NCBI RefSeq assembly: GCF_027942865.1
Contig: NC_134515.1
Location: 33,669,449-33,733,448, forward strand
Direction of reading: 5' to 3'
Length of the DNA stretch: 64,000 bases
Source of the DNA: Odontesthes bonariensis
Lineage: Eukaryota > Chordata > Actinopteri > Atheriniformes > Atherinopsidae
Shown: piece after piece, positions 10,684 to 22,800 of the stretch
Layout: the number at the start of each line of letters is the position of its first letter
How positions within the stretch are numbered: the first letter of the stretch is position 1
Program-made: the position numbers and the translations under genes
Notes under the pieces: generated by a model
Databases searched by the model: none
Told to the model about the DNA's origin: nothing
What the model saw: only the letters and a program-made list of their open reading frames with translations

Positions 10684-11765
10684 GGAGAGATCATATTTCT
10701 CCAGTTTTAGCTTCTCTTCATTGGCTCCCTATTAAATTCAGAATAGAATTTAAGATTCTTCTCCTCACATATAAAGCTCTTAATGACCGAGCTTCATCAT
10801 ATCTTAAAGATCTCATTATAAGATATTTTCCTAACAGAGCACTTCGCTCCCAAACTGCAGGTTTACTTGTGGTTCCCAGAGTTTCTAACAGTAGAATGGG
10901 AGGCAGAGCCTTCAGTTATCAGGCCCCTCTCTGTGGAACCAGCTGCCAGTAAATGTCCGGGAAACAGACACTCTTTTCACTTTTAAGACCAGGCTTAAAA
11001 CTTTCCTTTTTGATAAAGCTTATAGTTAGGGATGGCTCAGGTGATCCTGAAACATCCCATAGTTAAGCTACTATAGGCCTAGACTGCTGGGGGAGGTCAT
11101 CTGTCACACCTTTCCTCACCTTGCTCTCTTTTTTTAATTTCTCAAATGATAATATACAGGTCCTTCTCAAAAAATTAGCATATCGTGATAAAGTTCATTA
11201 TTTTCCATAATGTAATGTTAAAAATTGAACTTTCATATATTTTAGATTCATTGCACACCAACTGAAATATTTCAGGTCTTTTATTGTTTTAATACTGATG
11301 ATTTTGGCATACAGCTCATGAAAACTCAACATTCCTATCTCAAAAAATTAGCATATTTCATCCGACCAATAAAAGAAAAGTGTTTTTAATACAAAAAAAG
11401 TCAACCTTCAAAAAATTGTGTTCAGTTATGCACTCAATACTTGGTTGGGAATCCTTTTACAGAAATGACTGCTTCAATGTGGCGTGGCAAGGAGGCAATC
11501 AGCCTGTGGCACTGCTGAGGTGTTATTGAGGCCCAGGATACTTCGATGCAATCTGTTGGTTTCCTTGGCTAGGAAATTGTTATTGAATTGGCTCTATGTG
11601 AATTCATTGTATTATTTTGAAATTAATTAATTGGATTTCACAATTATGATTATGATTACAATTAACTAAACTCCAATTGGTTTGAATTGGACTATATTAT
11701 TTAAGTGCTTTGAGATGACATTTGTTGTAATTTGGCACTATATAGATAAATAAATAAACCTGAAT
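10684..11765 (+). mobile_element. L2 LINE 3' end, split by a Tc1-like relic
   Basis: The coding part 10684-10950 reads as the L2 RT C-terminus (DHISPVLASLHWLPIKF and following, ending RAFSYQAPLCG). The 3' UTR continues to 11154, is interrupted by the Tc1-like sequence, and resumes at 11549 to end GCACTATATAGATAAATAAA. One stop and no start: a dead fragment. Confidence 0.75.
11155..11548 (-). mobile_element. Tc1/mariner (Passport-like) relic
   Basis: The left terminus TACAGGTCCTTCTCAAAAAA follows a TA dinucleotide, and an internal direct copy of AAAAAATTAGCATAT lies at about 11345, matching the long-TIR layout of Passport-type Tc1 elements. At 11545-11415 the minus strand encodes the last residues of a Tc1 transposase (SWASITPQQCHRLIASLP, then a stop). 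Everything 5' of that is missing, so this is a truncated copy in the L2 3' UTR. Confidence 0.75.
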
Positions 11766-12977
11766 TTGCTTTCATGATGATATCCCAGAAAATTATACGT
11801 TGGTGTTGCTTCTGGACAGTTAACATAAGGCATCTTTACTTACAGAATAAAGTTCCATTTGTGAATACAAATCTGTATTTTAGTGCTTGACAAAGGACAG
11901 TAATCCCTTCTGCCCTAAAAGCTTCTGTTGAATGACATTTCTTGATGCAGTACAGTCTGAAGGTTTGGAGATCACGGGTGTCCAGCTTAGGCCGGTGCCC
12001 TTTAAGCACTAAAATTCCTTAATCATGTTATGCTCTGTAGTGGGAGAAATATGCTAAGCCGATCAAATCTTTCTTTTCTTTTCTTTTCTTTTCTTTTCTT
12101 TTCTTTTCTTTTCTTTTCTTTCCTTTTCTTTTCTTTTTTTAGATATATTGCTTTCCAACATTTCCATGATTTACTTACACATTTGTTGACAAACTCTAGA
12201 TACTCTACCCATCTTTGCTCCTCAACCACAAAGCCTTTTCTAGATCTTCTTTTTGTAACAAATTATGTTTAAAATGACTTGTTGATTGTTATTTCCCCAT
12301 TTTTATTTATTTTTATCTACAGCAATACAAACCCTATATTGCCCCTGTGTCAATTGCAGGCCAGAAATGTAAAGTTGTACATCTATTATTGATTTAAATT
12401 CAGTTGTAAATTTGATTTTATTTGTCTTTTCATTACTGTTCCAACTTTTTGTGCTTTGAGGTTGTTTGTGTTTCAGCGCTAAGCCTGAGTCTCACCCAGT
12501 GTCACCTGAGTGAACATCCTCCTGACACTGAACAGGATAAAATGGGTATGGAAACTGAATGGATGAATCTCTGTATATGTTAGCGAAGGGGCCTGACCGG
12601 AGTTATTGAGTTCATGGTCAACATAATGACAGATGAAACATGTTTGAACAGGATTTGCTGTGAATACTGACATTGTTCAAAAAGAGGTTTAAAGATTGCT
12701 GCAGTTTGGCATATGATATGCAGACAAAAAAGGTTTTAACAGAGTTACTTTAAAGTTGTGGGGTTGAAGGACAAAGCCGGATAAATTCAGAGTCACAAGT
12801 GTTTCAGTAATCCTAATTAACATTGCATTCCATCCATTTTTTTTCTCCAGGCATGTGTGAGCTATTGTTCTAAAGACACGGAAATTAAAAACTCCCCCTG
12901 CATACTTTAACAATTCAGATATTATATTTTATCTCAGCATTTCACTAAAATATATTAGACCTTATAGTAGTAAGCTT
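11766..12977. other. Intergenic, no gene recognised
   Basis: AT-rich sequence containing a (TTTTC)n microsatellite at 12069-12138 and, near 12490-12580, a degraded copy of the widespread fish LINE tail (CACCCAGTGTCACCTGAG, then GAACAGGATAA and GGATG words). Nothing else was identified. Confidence 0.5.
12069..12138. repeat. (TTTTC)n microsatellite
   Basis: About thirteen tandem CTTTT units with one C substitution; flanking sequence is unique. Confidence 0.95.
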
Positions 12978-13137
12978 TGAGTGATGCAGAATTTTGGAGT
13001 GTACCTGGTATCAGGCAACCTTCGGCCAGAGGTTGATGATCGACTTTGTATTCGTGTCATCAGACCTGCGGCCAGGGCTGGACTGGGACCAAAAAATGGC
13101 CCGGGCATTTTTGGCCATGGCGGCCCACCATGAATAT

Positions 13138-14585
13138 TTATACGATCACACAAGTAATCTCATCACTTTCTGTGAAAAATGCAATTAAATCTACACACTC
13201 TAAACACTGTCTAAGTGCCATGCCTCTCTCATGCTCTTCTATTCCTTGGTGCACAAGCCTCCAGTCTGTCATGCCTATAATAAAGGCACTATGATCATTG
13301 GGCTTGCTAAAAGCAAGGCAAACAAAACAAAATAAAGCATGGCGTTGACTACAATATGTCAGCCATTTCCATGCTATGTCTTCCGCTCTCGCAAAGAGCC
13401 TCTGAACAACCGGGTTTGTGGCATCCTGTTGTGGATGAAACTTTAAAAATTCCTGCCTCTTTGTGGGATGGGGACGGCTAAAATAGTCAACAACTGCCTG
13501 ATCTCCCGATGACTCCTCCACTTCTATTTCAACAGTCTCTCTTGACTAAACACAGAGAAAGAGAGAGAGGCAGGAATATTAATTTCGTATTTCTCCGGTT
13601 ACCTACCAATCCATTTCAGCAAAGCAATGTTTCACTAATATTACATGGGCAACTGTAACCTGTAACACCTGCAAACAATATAGTTATAACAAGCTAAAAT
13701 AACACTGAACACTTTGGTGTCTACATGAGAGGGTCATAAACATTAATGACACACTTGATATCTATGACTGATGTCATTGGGTATTTGCAATATCTGCACA
13801 CCAGTCAACTTTACATAAGCCTACAAAATCGAATGGCACTAGATACGTTATAGCCTTGCCTACATTAATGATGGTTTAAGTACTGTAATGCTAATGACAG
13901 GCGCATGTCACTTTTACACCTTCAAATAAAGTAAATCTACTCATAGCATTAGTTGAAAATAAAGACTCTGAATGATCTCTGTGACAGAAACGCGCACGCG
14001 CACACACACACACACACACACCACAGTCGGTGACCACCTCCTAACCAACAAGGTTGTGCAAAAAACAGGCTAGGCTTTCTATTCGTGTTCCAGCCTGACT
14101 GGATAAAATAAGTAATAATTTCTGCATGATCAATTCCCCCCATACTGATGTAGTGAAGATGTAGCCTACCAGTCGTTTATCTATAAATACCTAATTTAAG
14201 TCTCCACGCACACGGAGAGCCCTCAGTCCTCCCATTAAAAAACATGTCGTCATTCTGCTAACATTTCGCCGAACATTAGCCTACTTCTTACCGGGCTGGC
14301 TATTCTGACCTCCTCAATCTGTCCCTGGGTCACGTCTGTCTCCTCCTCCACCTCTGAATCCACCTCGATAGCTTCTTCCTCTGTGTTTGGCCTACACTGT
14401 TCTACTGCTGATGATGTTGACGGCCTTGGCCCTGCACTTGATGGCCCTGCACCCGGTGCTGTGGTCGTGGTGGAAGCACTTGCAAACATGTCAGTAAGCC
14501 TCGCACATTTTGCTGCTTGTAGACTTTTTAGCCTTTTATCTCGCAGCTTCTGTGCACCACCCTTTCTTTTCTGTTGTTTATCCAT
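13138..14585 (-). pseudogene. hAT transposase relic, two exons
   Basis: Exon 1 runs from ATG 14585 to about 14292 and ends at a GTAAG donor. It gives a basic start (MDKQQKRKGGAQKLRDKR) and a Ser/Thr/Ala-rich acidic linker. Exon 2 starts near 13545 after TTTAG and encodes a TTF-type zinc region (RHALFCFVCLAFS, WKWLTYCSQ). The catalytic RNase-H-like domain and the dimerisation domain are missing, so only the DNA-binding N-terminus remains. Confidence 0.6.
13990..14021. repeat. (CA)n microsatellite
   Basis: CGCGCACGCG followed by about eleven CA units inside the hAT element. Confidence 0.9.
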
Positions 14586-16190
14586 TTTTGGTTTTTGACT
14601 GTTCTCTCCCAGTCCGTTCAGCTCAACTGGTAGGATTGATGACCTGGGTCAACGGTGAGGGGAGGGGTGGGCCAAAGAGGTGCTGAGAGATTTAGGATGG
14701 CCCCGGCCCAAAAATATGCGTCGGCCCACCGGGCATACCATGCCGGCCTGCGGCCATAAGTTTTGGACACTCAGGTGAAGAGAGGGGCAGAGCTGTCAAC
14801 TGATCAACACCTGGTGGTGAGTTGGATCCATTGGCAGTGAAAATAGGACAGACCTACTAAGCCCAAACATATAGTGAAGGTGAACTGGAAATATTTGGCG
14901 GAGGCCACTGTCTGTGAGGTCTTCAATCTGCACCTCCAGGAGAATTTTTCTCATATACTGGGGGAGGTTAGGGACATGGAATCTGAATGGACCATGTTCA
15001 GGACCTACATTGCAGATGTGGCTTCCAAGAGCTGTGGCCTGTAGGTGGTTGGTGTCTGTCATGGAACCAAAGGACCCACTGGTGGACACCAGCGCTGAGG
15101 GTAGCCATCAAGCAAAAGAAGGAGGCCTTTCGGGCTTGCTTGTCCCAGTAGTCACCTGAAGCAGCTGACAGGTACTGAGTGGCTAAAAGGGCTGCAGTGT
15201 TAGTGGTTGCTAGAGCAAAATCTTGGCTGTGGGAGGAATTTGGTGAGGTCAAGGAGAAGGACTTTTGGTTGGCCTTGAGGATGTTCTGGCAAACTATTCG
15301 AGGACTCATAAAGGGAAAGCAGGGTCTGTTCCAGGTTTTGCTTGGCCTGGGGGGAGAACTGCTGTCCCAAACTCAGGATATTGTCATGCAGTGGAAGGAG
15401 CACTTTGAGGGTCTCCTAAATCCGTCCTGCATGTCTTCCATTGAGGATGCAGAGTGTGAGGGCTGGGGGGAAGACTCTTCCATCACCTTGGCGGAAGTCA
15501 CAGTGTAGTGAAAAAGCTTCCTGGCGGTAAGACACTGGACGATATTCGTCCTGAGATGCTAAAAGCTCTAGACATGGTGGGACTGTCTTGGTGGGACATG
15601 GAGGCCTGAGATAATACCTGTGGGGTGGCAGACCCGGTTGGTGGATCTCTTTTTTAAGAAAATGAAAGGGGATTATACTACTCAGCCCCCCGGGGAAAGT
15701 TTACTCCAGGGTGTTGGGGAGATGGCTTCGACCAATTGTCGAACCTCTGAGCTTTGGTCCATCTTTCTTTCAACCCTCACTTATGGTCACCTATGGTCGA
15801 AATAGGTTTCCTTCAGAGGGTGCCTGGGCTCAGCCTTAGAGATAGGGTGAAGAGCTCAGACATCTGGAGGGAACTTGCTGAGAACCGCTGCTATTCTGCA
15901 TTGAAGAGAGTCAGTTGAGGTGGTTCGGACATCTGGTTAGGATGCCTCTTGGTTACCTCCCTTTGGAGGTTTTCTGGGCAGGTCCAACTGGGAGGAGGCC
16001 CTGGGGAAGGCCCAGAACACACTGGAGGGATTATAAATCCCTTTTGGCCTGGGAATGCCTTGGGATTCCCCAGGATGTCCTGGAGAGTGCCGTTGGGGAA
16101 TGGAATGTCTGGGTTTCTCTCATGAACCTGTTGCCCCCGCGACTCAACCTAGGATAAGCATAAGACAATGGGTGGAGAGATGGGAAATTC

Positions 16191-16774
16191 AGTCAACAAC
16201 CTTAAAAGCAAATGAGCTGCTGTATTCAATCCAAAAGTTCAGATGGATCTTCATCAGTCTTTAACCTTTAGTTTGTTTCGTTCAATTAGGATTTCACGGG
16301 CTGCTCCCATCTTTTATATTGTACTGTTTCACTGAATTATAACATGCAGTCACAGCATTTACCCAATCATCTAATCCTGGAGGTTTAGCTATTTTCACAT
16401 GTCTCCAATAATTCTGGCAGTGGTGACACAGAATATTTATTTGAAAATCATTTCCTTCCGTCAGGTTGGGCACTGTGTTTCATGATCAGGTGTTGCCTTG
16501 CAGTAGTTCAAATGGAATGTTGGAATATGGATGGAATTTTTTGTAAGATTATTTGACGTGTTGTCTGCGGTATAACGATAATTCCCGAGACCCAAATGTA
16601 CTGTAAAAGAACAAATCAAGATCAGTCTAACTGCCCTTGAATCTTACTGGAGGAGGAGTGGTCAGCAGAAGGGAGGTGTTTCTGCAGATAAAACATCAGT
16701 TAGTTTATAAAGCCAGTTTTCTGTTGCCCACTGCTCACTGAAAGGATATTTCACATGGAAGTGGTGCACTGACA
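16191..16774. other. Upstream region of pmel
   Basis: No coding sequence seen. It should hold the proximal promoter of pmel: a TATA-like motif at 16705-16712 and a CACATG E-box at 16752-16757. Another TTCACATGTC lies near 16395. Confidence 0.5.
16705..16712 (+). promoter_or_regulatory. pmel: TATA-like box of pmel
   Basis: TTTATAAA about 65 nt upstream of the start codon. It would place the transcription start near 16735 and give a 5' UTR of about 40 nt. A CACATG E-box, the core bound by MITF in melanocyte genes, follows at 16752-16757, inside the predicted 5' UTR; its use is inference. Confidence 0.45.
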
Positions 16775-16832
16775 ATGGGGAAGTCTGCTGTACTGTTGGT
16801 GCTTTTGGCAGTAGCTTCACAAACTGTGGCAA
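16775..16832 (+). CDS. pmel: pmel exon 1, signal peptide
   Basis: ATG followed by a hydrophobic leader (MGKSAVLLVLLAVASQTVA) typical of a cleaved signal peptide. The exon ends in phase 1 at a GTGAGT donor. The start is chosen because it gives the leader directly and no upstream ATG is in frame nearby. Confidence 0.9.
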
Positions 16833-19800
16833 GTGAGTAGACAAAATGTTTTCTTTGTATTAGAACATGTGTACACTAACTTGAGGCTACAACATAATAC
16901 CTAATCTGTGTTTTCTAGACTTTTCTAGAAAATGTACAATATTTGAATTCTGATGCTGGAAGTGAGAATCTCAGAACAGAATAACCTGTTCTTACTTCAA
17001 TGGAGGTAAAGCCATCCAGATCACTTGCTTGTGGAAAAGTGCTGCAACAAAGAATTACCTCATTTAGTAGCTATATTATATTATGTTATTATATAATGTT
17101 TAGTCTTTTATATTAAAGATCAGATATAACAAACAGAAAATCTAAATATCTTAATGTGGATCAATTATTGTTCACATTTGGTACACATCATAAAACTGTC
17201 AAAGAAATGCAGTACAATGTTCAATTTGAAATTTAGTTCAGTGCTAGATAAATAAAAGGTGCAATTGAATATTATGATCAATTGAATTTACTCGTAACTT
17301 TAATTTTACTCAAAATGTAGACTAAAACTAGACTTAAAGGTGGGGTATGAGATCTTGGAAAAACGGTTCCTGCAAGCTATATTTTTGAAAATACACAACC
17401 TTGCCTCTCCCTTCAGCCCACCCCTCGAAACCACGCCTTCAAAACACATGAACGAGTCACGAGTCTGTGAACGCGCAGGGGGGAGGGGGGCTGACGGTTG
17501 ATTGGCATGTCAGAATCCAATAGAAGTAACTCTCATCATTACTTCTATTGGTCAGACATTTCCTCTTGCTACACCCTCTACAATGGACTAAAATATTATT
17601 TTTTTCCCCCAAACATTCTATTTTAGTGGGTGCAATGGGGTCGTGAGGAGGTTTTCAGACAATATGATAAAAAATGCTCCAGAAAACATCTCATACCCCA
17701 CCTTTAAACATTACAAAGTGTCCCAAACAACAGTCAAAATGCAGATGTTCTGCAAGCTCGATTTAATCCCTGTATTCCTTTATATATAGTTAGGTGTTGT
17801 CCAACATGTAAAATGTCTTTGTTACTCATAAACAGCACACAGTTTACTCAATTTCCTTTTTCTGGATTTAGGTTTTATAGAAGCTTCTGTTTTTTTTCTA
17901 CACCCCTTGCTCTTTACATGCATGTGTGTCTATGACACAGAATTTGACATTTAAAGCACTTTTTTCATTCATAGAGGGACTTTTAAATTGATTTAAATTC
18001 ACATTTGCATGCAGATAATGCACTCCATACAGCAAAGTTATTGAGATGTGCAGTACTGGTTGTTGTAATAATTAATCTTGTCCAGACACTGAGGAGATTC
18101 TTTTTCAAATTTGATTGCAAAGTAATGGGTGAAAAAAACATTTACTCCAAAGTTAAGGTCAAAATTTTCCAAAGTCAAAACTCTTCCCCCTCAGTCTTGG
18201 AAGGAGCTATTGACTATCTATCATCTCTTGAACCTAAAAGTCTCTCCTGCACTACATAATATTGCAAATCCCTTTGCATCATTTCAGAAAGACTTATTTT
18301 GAATATAAAACAGACAAAAACAACATTTAAAGTGAACAGCAAGTCCATGAGTAGACTAACAGGGAAGCTTGTTTGAATTAAATGCTTGAAAACAATTCAG
18401 ATTGAATTGATTCAAAAGTGTGATTTAGTGCATAATTATGTTATCCGCCTTAACATTTAATCCAAAATTTAGCCCTGTAATAAAACCTTGCTTACACTCA
18501 GCTTAACATCACATGAGTGGGATTGGTACCAGAGGTTTGAACTGGTATTAAAATTCTTTTTTAAACAGTTAGAGGCAGCCTCAGCCACATGTAACAAACT
18601 GAATTAATTAATCTATCTTTTATTTATATCCAAATTATCTGAACAATTTAGACTGATAACTAATTCAAACATGTATGGATGAGTATTCATCTAGTGTTTT
18701 CAGTTTATTTATTCTCAATCTTTTAGAGCCCAAAACCTGCTTCACTCGATATCCATCATGGAACACTAGGATGTACCCAATCTGGAAAGATGACAACTCA
18801 CGGTTCAAGGACTCCTGGAAAGGTGTGTGTGTTGTAATGTTGTGAAAATAATGTGCAACATAGTCTTTCCAACCATATATGTGGTCATTGATTCAAGATG
18901 GCTCTGGTGTGTCCAGCTTTTTTTATTCTCTTAATGTACAGCACTTTGGTCAACCATTGTTGTTTTTAAACATGCTTTATAAATAATTTTGGATTGGATT
19001 GGATATGTGGGACTGACAGATATGTAAAATCTGTGTCTCCCTGTCTGCTGGTGGAGGTGGAAGAGTTAGCTTCAACGTTGGGAATGATTCACCAACTCTG
19101 ACCGGAGCCAAAGTCACCTTCACCATCGATTTGGAGTTTCCTCAAAACCAAAAGGTCCAGCCTGACGGAAATGTAGTTTGGGCTAAAGACTGTACCGTGA
19201 ATGGTAACACACACACATACCAACTGACCAACTGTAAGATAATGCATTTGTATATTGTCTTTTTTACACAAGATACAAGAAAATATGTACTCATCATTCC
19301 TCCTGTGTGCCTCTTCTTTTTCTATAGTCTGATAGAAATGATGGGCGCTTCAAAGATAAATGATAAACTCAAGTTAACTTTATTGTCATTTTTCAACATA
19401 TTTAATATACAGAGGAATAAAATGTAGATCTATGGACCTAGGTGCATGGCAAAGTAACAATAAATATCACGAGGGTTAAGAAAAACTAGAAAGCTGCAAG
19501 CAGCTGTGAGCGGGACCGAGGTGTGCGTACGTTGGATGTGCGCACGTCGGGAATGCGCTGGACGCCGTAGTGGCGCAGCTCTGCCCACACGCACGATACC
19601 CTCTGTGTACATGCGAGCACATAATGACCCCAATGCGGAGGGGTTTTTGAAAATTTCTAGGGGGCGCCACTGAGCCATTTTGATCCGCCCACACACGATA
19701 CCCTTTACATACATACGAGGTCGTCAGGGTGGACGTGTGTGCCAAGTTTCATGAACTTGCGATGATGATAAGGCTTTCAAACCACAAACACCATCACACG

Positions 19801-22800
19801 ATTGTCACCGCCTAGCCACGCCCACACCGTTCAGAGTTTGGAAAATTTTCTCCATGATTTTTTCCCCCATGTCTTAAGAGTAACCTGGCCAAGTTTGGAG
19901 CTGTTACCATTAAATCTGTAGGAGGAGTTCGATAAAATGCGAGGTGTGGAAAAAAAGAGACGTTTCCAACGACCAGCAAGTGGCGCTATAGGAGGATGTC
20001 ACTATGATAATATGTACGCATTCAGGCTGGGTCCAGCTGTCACCGTATGAAGTTTGGGACAGATTGGATAATGTATGTGGGACTTATAAGCGACTTAATT
20101 CTTCATGGCGAGTCATAACTTTGAGGCGTCGCCACAGCCACGCCCTTTGAGGTTTGAAAAAGTTTCTCCATGATTCTTTCCCCCCATGTCTTAAGAGTAA
20201 CCTGGCCAAGTTTGAAGTCTGTAGCATTAAATCTGTAGGACAAGTTCAATCTTATGCAAGGTGTGGAATCAGCCAAAAATGGCACGAAAACGCACTTTCC
20301 ATCCAAAATGGCCGCCTTCCTGTGGACGTGGCACATTGGCGTCATGAGACTTTTTTGTGCGTCTGGGCATGATGAATAAGTGTACCGAAATTCGTTGTCC
20401 TACGCGAAAGTAATCCTATTAAGGGGACCATTTTTAAGCATTATAGGGGGCGCTACAGAGTCAATGAGCGACTCCCAAAAATATAAAGTTTAGATTCTTT
20501 CATGTCGTCGACTGGCAGGTGGCGCTCACAAAATTTCCTGAGTTTTCACATACCTTTTGCAAAGAATAAGAAGAAGAAGAATAACTAGAAAGCTGCAAGC
20601 AGCTGTGAGCGGGACCGAGATGTGCGTACGTTGGATGTGCATATGTCGGGGCATGCACTTGTAGCCGTAGTCACGCAGCTCTGCCCACACGCACGATACC
20701 CTCTGTGTACGTACGAGCACATAATAACCCCAATGCGTAGGGGTTTTTGAAAATTTCTAGGGGGCGCAACTGAGCCATTTTGCTCCACCCACACACGATA
20801 CCCTTTACATACGTACGAGGTGGTCAGGGTGGACGTGTGTGCCAAGTTTCATGACGTTGCGATGATGATAAGGCTTTCAAATCACAAACGCCATCACATG
20901 ATTTTCATCGCCTGGCCACACCCACACCATTCAGAGTTTGGAAAGGTTTCTCCATGATTCTTTCCCTCCATGTCTTAAGAGTAACCAGGGCAAGTTTGAA
21001 GCTTGTAGCATGAAATCTGTAGGAGGAGTTTGATCAAATGCGAGGTGTGGAAAAAAAAAGACATTTCCAACCGCCAGCAGGTGGCGCTATAGGAAGGTTT
21101 CACTATGTTAAAATGTCTGCGTTCAAGCTGGGTCCAGCCTTCACCGTATGAAGTTTGGGACAGATTGGATAATGTTTGTGGGAGTTATAAGCGACTTAAT
21201 TTTTTGTGACGAGTGATGGCGAGTCATAAATTTGAGGCGTCGCCACGGCCACTCCGTTTGAGGTTTGAAAAAGTTTCTCCATGAATTTTTCCCCCCATGT
21301 CTTACGAGTAACCTGGCCAAGTTTGAAGTTTGTAGCATTAAATCTGTAGGAGGAGTTTGATCAAATGCGAGTTGTTGAAAAAAATAGACGTTTCTTATCA
21401 CCAGCAGGTTGCGCTGTAGGTGGATGTCACTATGATAATATGTGCGTGTTCAGACTGGGTCCAGCAATCACCGAATGAAGTTTGGGACAGATTGGATAAT
21501 GTATGTGGAAGTTATAGGCGACTTAATTTTTTATGGCGAGTCATACATTTGAGGCTTCGCCACGGCCACGCCCTTTGAGGTTTGAAAAAGTTTCTCCATG
21601 AATTTCTCCCCCCATGTCTTAAGAGCTACCTGGCCAAGTTTGAAGGTTTTTGCATTAAATCTGTAGGAGGAGTTCGATCAAATGCGAGGTGTGGAAAAAA
21701 AAGAGATGTTTCCAACCCCCAGCAGGTGGCGCTATAGGTGGATGTCGCTATGATAATATGTACGCGTTCAGGTTGGGTCCAGCATTCACCGTATGAAGTT
21801 TGGGACAGATTGGATAATGTATGTGGAAGTTATAAGCGACTTAATTTTTTGTGGCGAGTGATGGCGAGTCATCAAACTTTGAGGCGTCACCATGGCCACG
21901 CCCTTTAAGTTTTGAAAAAGTTTCCCCATGAATTTTTCCCCCCATGTCTTAAGAGTAACCTGGCCAAGTTTGAAGTCTGTAGCATGAAATCTGTAGGACA
22001 AGTTTGATCTTATGCAAGGCGTGGAATCGGCCAAAAATGGCACGAAAACGCACTTTCCATCCAAAATGGCCGCCTTCCTGTGGAAGTGTCACATTGGCGG
22101 CATGAGAATTTTTTGTGCGTCTGGGCATGATGAATGAGTGTACCGAATTTCGTTGTCCTACGCGAAACTAATCCTATTAAAGGGACCATTTTTAAGCATT
22201 ATAGGGAGCGCTACAGAGTCAATGAGCGACTCCCAAAAATATAAAGTTTAGATTCTTTCATGTCGTCGACTGGCAGGTCGCAAAATTTCCTGAGTTTTCG
22301 CATACCTTTTGCAAAGAATAAGAATAACGGAGGAGAAAAATAATAATAATAATAATAAACCTTACAGATACAATAGGGTCCTTGCAGTTTCACTGCTCGG
22401 TCCCTAATAATAATCCTTACAGATACAATAGGGTCCTTGCAGTTTCACTGCTCGGTCCCTAATAATAAACCTTACAGATACAATAGGGTCCTTGCAGTTT
22501 CACTGCTCGGTCCCTAATAAACCTTACAGATACAATAGGGTCCTTGCAGTTTCACTGCTCGGTCCCTAATAATCCTTACAGATACAATAGGGTCCTTGCA
22601 GTTTCACTGCTCGGTCCCTAATAATAAACCTTACAGATACAATAGGGTCCTTGCAATTTCACTGCTCGGTCCCTAATAATCCTTACAGATACAATAGGGT
22701 CCTTGCAGTTTCACTGCTCGGTCCCTAATAAGAAAATTGAAGACAAAATAAAACTGAGGAAATTACCAACAACAGAAGTGGAAACAAAGTGCCCCTACAG

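Larger units (their letters stand above)
13073..14746 (-). mobile_element. hAT element (ZMYM/TTF-type transposase), internally deleted
   Basis: Flanked by an exact 8-bp duplication CCTGCGGC (13065-13072 and 14747-14754), the hAT signature. The left end begins CAGGGCTGGACTGGGAC and the right end mirrors it loosely with GGCCC/GGCCGG-rich sequence. The transposase relic is on the minus strand. It has inserted into LINE relic A. Confidence 0.75.
12978..16190 (+). mobile_element. LINE relic A (RTE-like tail type), split by a hAT element
   Basis: The pieces 12978-13064 and 14755-16190 join across the hAT insertion and translate, with many stops, as a LINE (VYLVSGNLRPEVDDRL, then FGHSGEERG). The far end encodes a recurrent C-terminus, MRWFGHLVRMPLG then GRRPWGRPRTHWRDY, and stops shortly before AGGATAAGC and degenerate ATGG repeats. 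The same family occurs at 30.1-31.1 kb and, best preserved, at 47.2-48.0 kb. Clade is unsettled: the tail resembles RTE/Rex3 or Nimb-type LINEs. Confidence 0.65.

Noticed and set aside
22360..22731. Possible CRISPR-like array (regular repeats of about 52 bp)
   Set aside because: The repeats are contiguous with no unique spacers, and the context is a vertebrate intron.
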